DNA of 64,000 nt. Source: Limonium bicolor. Its lineage: Eukaryota > Streptophyta > Magnoliopsida > Caryophyllales > Plumbaginaceae. Shown here piece by piece: positions 1-11,320 of this stretch. Below the pieces are notes generated by a model, which searched no databases, was not told the DNA's origin, and saw only the letters and a list, made by a program, of their open reading frames with translations. Both the position numbers and the translations under genes were made by a program. Position 1 is the stretch's first letter. Every line of letters starts with the position of its first letter. The stretch is from NCBI GenBank assembly GCA_023374045.1, contig CM041776.1, positions 280,115,999 through 280,179,998 on the forward strand, in the 5' to 3' direction.

Positions 1-1075
1 CATACAGATTGCTTACAGGTAATGGTGATGAGACATGTTATAATGGCTTGAGCATTTTCAAGTCTATATGGAAATTACCAGTTCAAGAAAGGGTTAAACT
101 CTTGATCTAAAGGATTTAGCTTGGAAAGATGATGACGAACTCTAGGAGGTTTAGACTGGGTCTCACAGTGGACAAATCGTGTCATTTCTATGGAAAGGAA
201 GAAACAATCTTGCGCATCCTAAGAGATTGTGTAATTTCCAAACAAATACGGATGAAGCTTATTTTCCGTAACAGGCTTTCTCACTTTTTTGATTTGGAAT
301 TACAGGAATGGATTAAAGGAAATATTCAACAGAGTGGTTGGTTCCTGATCAATGTCAGTTGGAAAATGGTGTTTCCGATTTTGTGCCACTTACTTTGGAC
401 TTGGAGAAATAGTAAGGTGTTTGGAAGGGAGAATATCCATTCAGAGATGTTATTCTTTTGTGGAGGCAAAATAAAAGAGCAAGTGATAGGAGCTTGTCTG
501 TTTTATAGGATACTGGTGGCAGCAATGAAAAACTCAATAGTAGGGAGTTTTTTAACTGCATTCGTGGTACTCGTTCTGTTATTATCAATATTGATGGGGC
601 ATTTGTTCCTGGTTTAGGGACTGCTGGTGGTGGTGCTGTCTTTAGAAGCCATCAAGGTCATTGGATAGTAGGATTCTAAGCATCTTTTGGACAACATAAT
701 GTTCTTCATGCTGAAGCGATGGCCTTGGTCTTTACGAGTCGTCTTGTGCGGGACAGAGGAATGAACAACGTGAGAATTTTTAAAGACTCAATGCAACTAG
801 TGAGACTTTTTGAGGACTGTTCGAGTTTCCATCAATTGAAGCCTCTGGTAGAAGATAGTAGAAGGAACTTAAACTCTGGAATGATAAGAATGTACTGCAT
901 GTTCCTCGATCTTGTAACTCGATAGGTGATAAACTAGCTAAGACTGGATTAGGAGGATCCAATGGTTGTCAGGTTTTGGAGACTCCTCCATCTTGTATTG
1001 TTCCTTAACTTCTAGAGGATATAAACTCTTGGACGCCAATAAGAGTTGAAGGCTAATTGCCTCCCGTTTTGATCA
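1..1075 (+). pseudogene. LINE ORF2 3' remnant (zf-RVT and RNase H domains)
   Basis: This is the 3' end of a plant non-LTR retrotransposon polyprotein, cut by the left edge of the window. A Cys-rich zf-RVT-like segment lies around 129-450: a Cys followed by the ET..LRDC pattern and then a W..W..RN motif. An RNase H-like segment follows at about 590-960, with a D-G-A-F start and an HAEAMAL motif near 708-728. Reading requires changes of frame and bypass of stops, so it is inactive. The family normally copies its own RNA by target-primed reverse transcription. The reverse transcriptase part is not in the window. I call it from motif order; the exact family is unknown. Confidence 0.75.
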
Positions 1076-1080
1076 AAAAA

Positions 1081-1290
1081 TTAAGATGATTTATTATTAG
1101 CTGATAAACTGAACTGATTATAAAAGTATCTTTTCAAAAAATTACCTTTCCTCTTAAAATTAATGAAGACGATTTATTATTAGCGGATAAACTAAACGAT
1201 TAAAGAAGTATCTTTTTAAAAATCACCTTTTCCATAAAAATTAATTAAGATGATTTATTATTAGCTAATAAAAAAAATATTTTTTTACAA
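1081..1290. repeat. AT-rich tandem repeat, ~82 bp, about 2.5 copies
   Basis: The phrase GATTTATTATTAG followed by CTGATAA or CGGATAA recurs near 1087, 1170 and 1249, each time with a similar AGTATCTTTTT...ACCTTT segment behind it. It directly follows the LINE 3' end. No coding potential is seen. Confidence 0.7.
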
Positions 1291-1319
1291 CTGTATTGGG
1301 AAACTAAACTGATTAAACA

Positions 1320-1465
1320 GTGCCCACCCATGAGGTATTGGGAAACTTCGATGCCCACCCATGAGCTTTAGAAAATTACAATGCCCACCCATGAGGTATT
1401 GAGAAAATAAGATCCCCACCTATGAGCTTTAAAATTTACAATGTCCACACATATACTTATGAAAA
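1320..1465. repeat. 30-bp tandem repeat, about 5 copies
   Basis: Units starting with GCCCACCCATGAG or a near variant recur at about 1322, 1352, 1382, 1412 and 1442. Two alternating tails (GGTATTG and CTTTA) suggest a 60-bp higher-order unit. The last copy is diverged. Confidence 0.85.
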
Positions 1466-1789
1466 TGAGGTGAATTTCAATATGTAGAGCAATGATTACC
1501 TTAAATAAGAACTTATAAAATGATAAAAACTTGAAAGAAACCCTAAATTTACATTATATGACCTCTTAGAAGTTAAATAAATGAAAGATACCTAAAATGA
1601 ATAATAATGAAGCAAAACTAATGATAAAGCGGTGAATACATTGCAATTCTTTGTAAATTTTGTGTTTTTTTTTCAATTCCTCACTCTAGCATTGCATGGG
1701 GTAAATTTGAGTTTCTTTTTTAATATGTTTACATTGTCTAATTGCTCCATCAATATAATATTTACTAATAGGTTCACATTGCTTGAGCT
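1466..1789. other. AT-rich spacer, nothing recognised
   Basis: No open frame, tandem structure or terminal repeat stands out between the 30-bp array and the Athila gag fragment. It may be leader of that older element, but I see no primer-binding site. Confidence 0.4.
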
Positions 1790-2502
1790 ATGTTCAAAGA
1801 AATGTTGATGAATTGCTCTCATCACGGGCTAGATAATCAGTCTCTTTGCCTTTCTTTCTTTAGTGGGTTGGATGACTCTAGTAGACTCCTTGTGAACTAC
1901 TCAGCTGGTGGAAGTTTTATGAACAAGTTACCTTAAAAAGCAACAGAGCTCCTTGAAACCATGACTCACAACAGGCTGTGGGTGAAGAACAAAGGCATAA
2001 CTTCTAGGGCAGCAGGCCTACTGCATGTTGAGCCCACTGATCACCGCTCAGCAGAGATCTTCTCTCTCACAACAATGGATGAAAACTTAAGCAACCACTC
2101 AGAAAAAAAAGTGTTAAGTTGGTAGCTTCTTCATCTTCAGATCCATCTATGGAGAGGTGCCCATTGTGTGGGTCCCTATGAAACTCATCATTGCGAAGGG
2201 AAGAGCAATGTAAGTGATCATGAGAATGTGAGATATGTTGGTAACTGTCCTATTTGCTCATCAACAATGCCAATGCCCCATGAAGAAATCACCCGAATTT
2301 CTCATGGAGGAACAATGAGCAAACTCATGGAGGGCCAAGTAATTCTTTAAACTCCTCTCAGGGATGTAGACCCCGAGCAAACCCCAACATGAGTTATAGA
2401 CCTCAAGGCCCCCCGGGATTCCAGTAACATCAACAACCTCAATCTTCTACTTCCGGAGGGGATGAAGAGCTAAAGAACATGATGTCGGCCTTTATTGCCT
2501 CT
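1790..2502 (+). pseudogene. Athila-type gag, left half, interrupted by nested element
   Basis: Conceptual translation gives the gag pattern typical of Athila-group Ty3/gypsy elements. There is a stretch reading SSRLLVNYSAGG, then K-ATELLETM-HNR, a Cys-rich zinc-knuckle-like ETHHCEG, and a Pro-rich SYRPQGPPGFQ near 2390-2430. It ends in a short Ser/Ala-rich stretch at the junction with the LTR at 2503. The same gag resumes at 14791 with an NPR..TLRSG box, so the minus-strand Athila inserted into this older plus-strand element. Several stops and frame changes make it dead. Gag would form the particle that packages element RNA. Confidence 0.75.
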
Positions 2503-4031
2503 ATTGGGGTTAAAACCTAATTCGGCAAGTGTACCGGCCTTTGTAACAAGTTTTCCAAGAAAGTATTCCCTATGTTATCGAAACAAGGAGATAGTGTCTA
2601 GTCTAATCTCTAATCTACCTAACTATTGAATTAATAAAATCAGAAAAACAGGAAATTTGAGGGTTTAATTGATGATATTATATTTCTAAAGGTAAAATAA
2701 ACAATAACAAAAACAATTACAATAATTGCAGAAAGGAAAGTGTCGGTTTTCTTGATAATTTTAGGAGAAATCCCGGTTTACTATTCCTCCTAATCTCGGT
2801 TCCCTTCTCAATGTGTTTACCAAATTCTAGATTAAAATCCTAGATCAGATTATTTCACGTTCGGTCTCCCGCTCGGTGAAATCTAATTAGAAATTACCAA
2901 ACCCTAACTCTTGTTATGAATTTTCTAATTGCTAACAGCTTTAAGTACGATCTAGTTAGATAATCAGTTAATATTTTAAAGGAATGCCATCTCCAAATTA
3001 ACTGGTTTTGTTCCTGTAGCCTATTCAATGCCGCAGTTCTCACTTGTAAACAGACAAACTAGTAATCTCTAGTAATTGGCCAGACTATTAGAGAATTAAT
3101 ATAAACAAAGAACAAAACTTTAATCTGATTAAAACTGGTAAAACCACAAAGATAATGGAACCTCGAATTCGGATTACATAGCAAACCGGAATCTAAAAGT
3201 ACTACTCAACCATAGTCATGTTAGTAATAAACAAATCTATAGAAAATAGTATTAGAGAAGTAGAACAAGAAGAAATTCTGGTTTGGGACTCCGTGGCGAA
3301 GTCTCTAAGTCAAGTCTCCAATCTGCACTGCTCAAACTCCCAGTGAAAAATCTCCAAAACTGTTAACTCTCTCCTTTTTTGATGTGAAAAATCACCGTAG
3401 AATCACACTTAGGTCTAAACTCCAGTCCCCTCTCTTCTTATTATGCCGCATCCTCCTTTTATTAAAGATAAAAAAATCTTTTATTTCAGTAACGAAACAA
3501 TATTCCGGCACTTCGCTAGTATTGGTCTGGGTTTCCAAACAAGTACGCAAACCCGGATCACCTCTTAAATTAGGCAGACAGTTTCTCTGAAGGGTGCTCC
3601 GGGTTTTCAAACAAGTATGTAAACCCACACCACGTTTGAAAATAGGCAGAGAGGTCATCTAGGGATTGGTCCGGGTTGACAAACTGGGACATAAACCCGG
3701 ACCATCATAAAACACGACAGAAGGTTGATTGAAGAGATGGTCCGGGTTTGCAAACAAGTACGCCAACCCGGACCAGTTGTAGACTTGAAATTTTTCCTTC
3801 AAAAAATATCTATTTGACTCCTAGTTTGACTTCCATTGTTTGGCTTAAGCTCTAAAGTCTTTGTTTAAGCATCTTTTTAAGCATATTTACCCTGAAAACA
3901 CATCAAATCAATCATAGGAGACAAATATAACAATAAAGCGTAAATAAAACTATAAGGAGGGAATTTAAAGTCATAACATAGATAATTAAGCATGAATTGG
4001 CCTCGTAAACTAAGGAAAATTCCCGACTTAT
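2503..4031 (-). repeat. 3' LTR of Athila-type element
   Basis: It matches 13270-14790 along its full length, starting with the shared phrase TTGGGGTTA(A/C)AACC and ending at GACTTAT. On the minus strand it ends in CCCCAATA, against CCCCAACA in the other copy. It contains four 36-bp palindromes at 3524-3774. A polypurine tract adjoins it at 4032-4048. Confidence 0.9.
3524..3774. repeat. Array of four 36-bp palindromes in Athila 3' LTR
   Basis: Units lie at 3524-3559, 3596-3631, 3668-3703 and 3739-3774, at a period of 71-72 bp. The arms follow GGTCCGGGTTTGC and its complement around a ~10-nt loop close to AAACAAGTAC. Arms here are more mutated than in the other LTR. The spacers are related to one another, so the repeated unit is the whole ~72 bp. 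Confidence 0.9.
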
Positions 4032-4048
4032 AAACTTCCCACACTTAA
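4032..4048 (-). other. Polypurine tract of Athila-type element
   Basis: On the minus strand this reads AAGTGTGGGAAGTTT, directly upstream of the 3' LTR, where plus-strand DNA priming would start. It is less pure than most tracts, which also leaves the LTR edge uncertain. Confidence 0.55.
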
Positions 4049-5399
4049 TCTTTGCTTGCCCTCAAGCGAATAGAAACATACCGAAGTCTTACAGAAGGGA
4101 GTCATCAGTTTAGAACCGTGCACAAGGTGATCTAATAATGAAAAACAGTCACAGAAAACAATGATCCACACTTACAGGTTTTCATAAACAGTGAATTGAG
4201 AAGTACTTTCCAAAGGCTTAAGATACATAGTAAAACCACTTGGCTCAGATTTCACTTAGGGACTACTCTCCAATAAATTTTCCACAATCCATGGACGACA
4301 AGGGGTAAGAAGTAATATCTTATTTCATATTATCTTTCGTCACCATGTACTCATAATCAATAAAGAATTTGCACTTTGCATTTGAAATTAACAAATTTCT
4401 TTAACTTTCTAAACAAGCATTAACTTTCTTCTTTTATATCCGTCAGACTTTCCTCTTCATATATGTACGGTGCTGGGTCTTCTCTCCCAACTCCGATGAC
4501 CTTAGGTGGATGGGTGATGAAGCACCCCAAGGACTTAATTACCAAATGGACGAGACCTATCTTTGGGCTAAAAAAATCGATTAGAGGAGTACGTTGTCTT
4601 TGTCCTTTCCTTCCTTTCGTTCAAGAATCATTTCCAAAGTCCCCAAGTGAAATCAAAGACAAATAGTTACACTGATAGGCTTAACTTTTTAATGGATAAA
4701 TAGAAAAGCATTCACTAAAACTATACATACAAGTAGTGCAACCAGAATTTCCACAACTATTCTCCAGCTTCGATTCCAAAAAGAAAATAGTGCTACTTGT
4801 GCAGTGTTCCAAACTAACTTTTCCAACCACTGAATAAGACCAAAGTATATTATGCAAAAAAAAATTTTGAGGGCCAACAAAGATTTAGTGAAAATTAAGT
4901 GGTAGCCTTGCTAACGTTCAACATTACCACATTCGAATGTAATTGAGCATGAGCATGTGCAATTTCCCTTCCCCACACTTAAAAATAAGCAATATCCTCA
5001 TTGCTTCATGGTAAGAACAAGGAAGAAGAAAAGCACAAAATCATCAGAAAACAACATTCAAAGATAAATAGAAGTTAGAAAATTACACCCCTGGAGTATG
5101 ATGGGGACAACGTCCCCACACTTATGTAAGAACATCAAGGTGCCGAATTTTGTAAAAATTTTGACAGAGTTTCCTTTGTTTCTCTCAATACCTCACACTC
5201 ATCAGATCCAGACCTGTACCTCAATCAATAAAATCAACAACCAATAGTGGCTTGCACAAGCATTAAAGTTACGGGTAAAACATAATAGTTATGAGGTACA
5301 ACCGGAATGTAAAGACATAACTCAAATCCAAAAGAAAACAAACACAAAGTACAATCGAATGAAATTACTAAGAAATAACTAAGAAAGTGAAACAAAACA
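4049..5399. other. Non-coding 3' region of Athila-type element
   Basis: No frame here gives a recognisable protein. The stretch lies between the env-like frame and the 3' LTR. It holds several short phrases about CCCCACACTTA (near 4040, 4970 and 5115), resembling decayed copies of the polypurine tract. Confidence 0.5.
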
Positions 5400-6716
5400 A
5401 AAAAAAGTCATAAAACGAAATAAACCCAAACTCCAGAAGGTGATGCGGCCTAAAGTGGTGGAAGTTGTGGCTGGGACCCATGAGGAAGACACCACGCCTC
5501 CATACGTGCAAAACAGGCATCATAGTCAGCCATCCTCGCATCCTAATGAGCCTTATAAGCAGCCCGACACTCCTCAAATGTAGTAAGACGCACCCCGTAG
5601 TTGTGGACCTGAGCAGATAACTCATTCAGGCACGAGTCAAACCCATCAAAACGGGTTGTGCACACCCCCTGCCAATCTCTGAACTGAGCCATCATCTCCT
5701 CGTAACCCGGCGTCAGACCCACAACAGGCATATCAATGTCCCGAACCTCTGAAGGTCCGGCCACTGCAGCACCAGAAGACTAGGCAACTTTCTCTCCCGG
5801 TCGCGCATGACGGCGCTTAATCCATTCGTCCCTGATCTTCTCCCACTCAAAATGATGCATAGCTGACATGTCTAAGGGAGAGTGGGGGTACAGAGGCTGC
5901 TCATCACTGAAATCAACTCCAACCCTCTCGAAAAGAGACTACAAAAAGTGTGAGAAGGTGAGAGCAGCGGTGTTGTCTACATCCATGATCCGAAGAATAT
6001 GCTCATAAACCACCCAAGGTAAAAATATAGGACAAGCACCGCGAGAGAACTCATCGTCCAAAAGATGGCACAAAAAGAAGCAGTCCAGCGAATTAAGGTC
6101 AGCGCACTCTCAAGGACGAACATTATGCATTAAAACAACCAGAATCAAATGCTCAAGCGGGCTCTGTAGCTTGTCCCCCGTCACTACCTGCTTATCTCTT
6201 GTAGACTCTCTTTGACGGTTCTGCACCTCAGGGTTATTCAACGAGACGTATATAATGCTCCTTCACCCTCTTGATATCATTTTCTCTATTTCAAACTACC
6301 TCTCTCAAATCATGGGATATAGAATCAGGCACTCCAAAGTATTCCGTAATAAGATAATGCTCTAGAAATATGGTTTTCCCTTTGACCTTGGAATGTATAA
6401 CTGACATCTCATCATTTCTCTCAACATTTGCATAAAACAATTTAACCAGTCTCGAATAATAGCATCCCCCACCACGATTCAGCAAATTGCTCCACCCCTT
6501 TGAGCCAAATAAAGTATCCAAATCAAATTCAGCTATTAGCTCGGGAGATACTGACCCTTCTATAATTATTTTCTGGTCCTTTACATTGTATCAGTCGAAT
6601 GTCGCCTCATTGATGAAATCCGAACACTGAGTCTCGCGGTACTAGACTGACTGAGCGGGTGCAGGCGCTGTAGAAGTAGAGGTGGCGGTGGACCCTCACG
6701 CTGTTTTTGGGGCCAT
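5400..6716 (-). pseudogene. Env-like ORF of Athila-type element
   Basis: This is a third reading frame downstream of integrase. A start codon at 6716 (M-A-P-K) leads in one frame to a Trp/Tyr-rich block at about 6291-6521 containing YYSRLVKLFYANVE and TEYFGVPDS. That block is typical of the 'putative plant transposon protein' domain found after pol in Athila/Calypso-group elements. Downstream frames to ~5407 keep the pattern of that family (short hydrophobic helices, then an acidic/Glu-rich tail). Stops and at least one frame change interrupt it. Its role is unknown; 'env-like' reflects position, not shown function. Confidence 0.6.
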
Positions 6717-7156
6717 CTTGCAGTAGGAAATAGTGCTATGTTTGGGTGTCTATTATTACTGGGTGAACTGGGGTAAAGTGGTGCGCGGGTGAAGGTTGGA
6801 GGTGGTGAGCGAAGGAGGAATCGGTGTGGTGGTGGTCTGCGTGTGGGCGAATAGGAATCGGTGGAATGGGGTGGAGATACTGGTGCGTACTGGGCTGGCA
6901 CGAATGGGTAGTCAAGGTGGTGGCTGAGGTGAATATAGTGGAGGTGCGAAATTGGTAAGCAATTGTGGAGGGAATGTCGGGGTGAAGAAGGACTGGGCGT
7001 GACAGATGTTATAGAGGTGAGGCTCGAATTGGGGTTGGTGTGAAATCATGGCGAGGTTGAGGTTGGTCGCGGCTGGAGCTTGAAGACAAAAATGGAAAGG
7101 TATTAGAATTAGGGATTTAGAATTTGTCACAACCCGTCTTTATTGCTAGGAAAACT

Positions 7157-7335
7157 AGTCCGGGTTTGTAAACCAGTACGCAAACCCGGACCACCTCTCA
7201 AAATAGTCAGTCGCTTCACTAGACTCCTGGTCTAGGTTTGCAAACCAGTACACAACCCGGACCACATCAAAAACATGCCAGTAGCTTCGCCAAAATCCTG
7301 GTCCAGGTTTGTAAACTAGTACACAAACTTGGACC
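7157..7335. repeat. Internal array of three palindromes (Athila)
   Basis: Units lie at 7157-7192, 7229-7263 and 7300-7335 (35-36 bp, period 71-72 bp). The arm consensus is the same as in this element's LTRs. They lie outside the LTR, between the env-like frame and integrase, so the array exists three times in one element. Confidence 0.9.
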
Positions 7336-7570
7336 ATCCTTAAGAGTGGTCAGAAACTCAAATTTTCTACTGATATCCATCTTAACCCTTATATCCACCT
7401 TCAAAAGAATAAAAAAACTAAAGGAAACACATCTAACATACATATTAGTCAAAATAATAAAAATGAAAAACAATAAAACTTAAAAGAAAACAAAAGCTAA
7501 AAAACTTACAAAACTAGGTTGCCTCCCAGCCAGCCGCCCTCTTTACGGTCTTTGGCTAGACCTTAGTTCA

Positions 7571-8745
7571 TCAGTTTGAAGAATTGGGATCCCAGCGCCA
7601 TAGTGTTGATTGAACCATATCAACATCGGTCCCTTGATACAACTTCAGCTGGGATCCATTAACCTTGAATGTTTCCCCTTTCTCGTTGATTACTCCAATG
7701 ATTCGATAAGGTGAAACAATCGTAACTGTGAATGGACTCGACCAACGAGACTTCAGCTTTCCTGGAAATAATTTTAGTCTGGAGTTGAACATTAACACTC
7801 GGTCACCAATATGAAAGTCCCGTTTTACAAGCAATTTGTCATGGCATCTCTTAGTCCATTCCTTGTAAATTTTAGTATTCTCATAGGCCTCTTCTCTGAA
7901 TTTATCTAGCTCACAGAGCTATAATTTCCTTTCCTCACCAGCCTTCTGAAGATCACAATTTAACACCTTAAGTGCCTAAAAGATTTATGTTCCAGCTCTA
8001 TCGGAAGATGACACGCCTTTCCAAAAACCAACTTGTATGACAACATTCCCAAAGGTGTCTTATAAGCTGTCCGGTACGCCCACAAGGCATCATCTAATTT
8101 TGTAGACCAATCCTTACTAGATAAACTATTAGATTTATGTAGAATCTGCTTAATCTCTCTGTTAGTAACCTCAGCTTGCCCGTTGGTCTGTGGATGATAA
8201 GGTAGAGATATCTTATGTCTCACCCCGTACTTCTACAATAAAGTTTCAAATTGTTTGTTACAAAAGTGAGACCCTTCATCACTTATGATTGCTCGGGGTA
8301 CACCAAATTTGGAAAAGATGGTCTTCTTCAAAAACCGGAGCACAACCTTTGCATCATTGGTAGGTGTAGCCACCGCTTCAGCCCACTTAGTCACGTAATT
8401 CACAGCTACCAAGATGTAAAGATTTGAATGTGAAGATGGAAACAGACCCATGAAGTCCATTCCCCGTAAATCAAATGGCTCAACCTCGAAGATGAAATTC
8501 AAGGGCATCTCATGCTTACGCGAAAGGTTACCTTGGCCCTGACAGCTGTCACATGTGGACACAAATGTATGGCAGTCTTTATGCAGCGTCTTCCAAAAGA
8601 AACCGGCCTCCAAAACCTTAGCTGTTGTCTTAGCTAGCCCAAAATGTCCTCTAGCCTCTATTGAATGGCAATGGACAAGGATTTCTAGTGTTTCAGTCGC
8701 CGGGACACACCGACGAATAATCCCATCACCACAAACCTTGAACAA
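7571..8745 (-). pseudogene. Athila-type integrase
   Basis: Reading from 8745 down, an HHCC zinc-binding segment (H...H...C..C around [13 protein letters not shown]) is followed by the catalytic core: D in GMDFMG, D in AIISDEG, and the E region near [10 protein letters not shown] at about 8190. The C-terminal part at 7571-7834 reads GDRVLMFNSRLKLFPGKLKSRW, typical of the integrase tail. Frames break near 8230 and 7900. It would insert element cDNA. No chromodomain is seen, consistent with the Athila lineage. Confidence 0.85.
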
Positions 8746-8791
8746 AACGGATCATTCCACCGGTAATGCTTAACAGTTGAAAAGAATTTTT

Positions 8792-10171
8792 TCAGCTGCT
8801 GTAAGTCATCTCACGTGGAAAAATATTCTTAGCAATAAAATTCATGATATCGACAAACCAAGGATCCTCCTTAAAACCAACTGCATATACCAGCTCATGT
8901 GGGAAGTATTCATTGATTGGTATACCGTTATCAAGACACTGCATCCATGATAAATGATTAGCTACTCCGTTCTGCACTCCGAGCTTGTCCTTCACCTCAA
9001 TATCAAACTCCTGAAGGAGTAATATCCATCGGATTAACCTGGGCTTAGCATCATCTTTCTAGAACAAATACCTCAAGGCAGAATGGTCGGTATGTACTAT
9101 GACTTTGCTCCCAATAATGTATGGTCTGAACTTGTCATAAGCAAAAACAATGGCCAGCAACTCCTTCTCTGTCATGGCATAATTCTTTTGGGCATCATTA
9201 AGTGTCTTGCTGGCATAGTAGATAACACCCAGCACCTTCTCATGCCTTTGACCCAGAACTGCTCCCTTAGCAAAATCGCTCGCATCACACATGATTTTGA
9301 AGGGTAAGGACCAATCAGAAACAACAACAACGGGGGCAATCACCAACTTTGCCTTGATAGTATTGAATGCATCAAGACACTCCTTTGTAAACTCAAACTT
9401 TTCATCTTTCACTAACAGATCATACAGCGGCTTAGATATCTTCGAAAAGTCTTTGATGAACCGTCTGTAGAAACCTGCATGACCAAGGAAACTCCTAACA
9501 TCTTTCACAGAGGCTGGCGGTGGCAACTTCTCAATCACTTCAACTTTGGCTTTATCCACCTCAATACCCTTACTAGATACTTTATGACTCAACACAATGC
9601 CCTCTTGCACCATGAAGTGGCACTTCTCCCAATTCAGAACTAAATGAGTTTCTCTCCATCTGGCTAGAATATGATCTAAATTGTTCAAACAAGAAAATAT
9701 AGCAGTCATGCATCGCTAGGTAGCTGGAGCATTGCATAATCCAAAAGGCATGTGTCGGTAAGCATATGTTCCATAGGGACATGCAAATGTGGTCTTCTTC
9801 TAGTCCTCCATAGCAACAGGAATCTAAAAATAACCAGAATAACCATCCAAGAAACAATAGTATTTTTACCCTGAAAGTCTCTCTAACATTTGGTTAATGA
9901 ATAGAAGACGAAAATGATCTTTTCCAGTGGCAGCATTCAACTTCTGATAATCAATACACACTCTATGCCCTATAATAGTTCTTTTAGGAACTAATTCACC
10001 TATATCATTGGGAACTACAGTAAATCCCCCTTTCTTGGGCACTACCTGTGTAGGACTTACCCATTCACTATCAGAAATAGTATAGATAATACCTGTATCC
10101 AGCAGCTTGATTACCTCCTTCTTTACTACTTCTTTCATTTTTGGGTTCAAACTTCGCTGAGGTTGAACCAT
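8792..10171 (-). pseudogene. Athila-type reverse transcriptase / RNase H, lacks catalytic YxDD box
   Basis: The N-terminal RT segment (10171-9866) has VSPTQVVPKKGG and VCIDYQKLN. The middle part reads through stops to PFGLCNAPAT near 9730. The sequence then jumps from RCMTAIFS to CLNNLDHILARW, skipping the segment that should hold the x-MDD active-site loop. The thumb region and RNase H follow (FLGHAGFYRRFIKDFS; CDASDFAKGAVLGQ; HTDHSALRYLF near 9060). A deletion of roughly 25-30 residues removing the active site, plus stops, makes this copy unable to synthesise DNA. Confidence 0.85.
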
Positions 10172-10279
10172 TGGCTTGCAATTTTCCTCTAAGTGAATGA
10201 GGTGGGTGCAGAAGTTGCCCGATATCCCCTTGATATCAACAATCGACCATCCAGTTGCTTCTTTGTTCTTCCTGAGTAC

Positions 10280-11299
10280 CTATAAAAGTTGCTCCTCCTG
10301 TGTATCTGTTAGATTTGCAGAGATAATAACAGGTAAACTAGAGGGTTCAACTAAAAAGACATATTTCAAATTACTAGGAAGAGGTTTCAGCTTTAAGGTG
10401 GGTGATGCTTTAATAGAAGGAATCAACTCCTTAGGTTCTCGTTCTAGCCTCTCTTTCTCCACATTGGCACCCTTATGAAATGGCCTGTCGGCTGAGAGAT
10501 GGAACGCAACCTCAACAATTTCTGGATCCTCATGAGCTCCATCGAAAGAATTTATTAAACACTTCTCTAACTCATCCAATTCAGCTGAACCAAAAATATA
10601 TTCCTGCATTAAAGAATCAATAGAGTCCAAACTAAAACAAGCATGCACGTGAGAAGGATGTTTAGTAACCTTGGACATATCAAAAACCAGCTACTCATCA
10701 TGCATTCTTAAAATAATCTTACCACCCTGAACATTAATGAGGGTTCTTGCTATTCGCATGAAAGGACACCCAAGAATTAATGGCACTTCCTTGTCTTCCT
10801 CCATATTCGGAATCACAAAATCAGTAGGGAAAACAAAAGTACCAACAGAAACAACCAAATCTCTCACTACACGCTTTGAGAAAATAATGGATCTATCTGC
10901 CAACTGAAGAGTAATACGAGTGGGCTCACACTCCCCTAATCCAAGCTTAAGATACATGGACAAAGGCATCAAATTAATGCTAGTTCCCAAATCACATAGA
11001 CCCTTACAACAATCGACATTACCTATTGAGCATGGAATGATTGGTAGACCGGGATCGACAAGCTTTGGTGGAAGATTCATGCTAAGCACTGCAGAAACTC
11101 TCTCTGTTAACTGCACCGTCTCCTTCTCAACTAATGACCCTCTATTCGAAAGGATGTCCTTCAAGAACTTCGCATAGATAGGCATCTGCTTCAAAGCATC
11201 TGAAAAAGGAATATTGATTGTTAGTTTCTTTAAAATGCTTAGAAACTTACCAAAATGCTCATCGAGGTCTCTCTTTTTCAACCAATTTGGAAACGGCAC
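10280..11299 (-). pseudogene. Athila-type aspartic protease and linker
   Basis: The 202-residue frame 11299-10691 contains CDLGTSINLMPLS, the aspartic protease active-site region, with DLGTS in place of the usual DLGAS or DTGA. The conserved tail is LILGCPFMRIARTLINV. The next frame (10678-10280) is the acidic linker before RT. Protease would cut gag from pol. Confidence 0.8.
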
Positions 11300-11320
11300 T
11301 GGAAGCTCAGGAACTACCCG

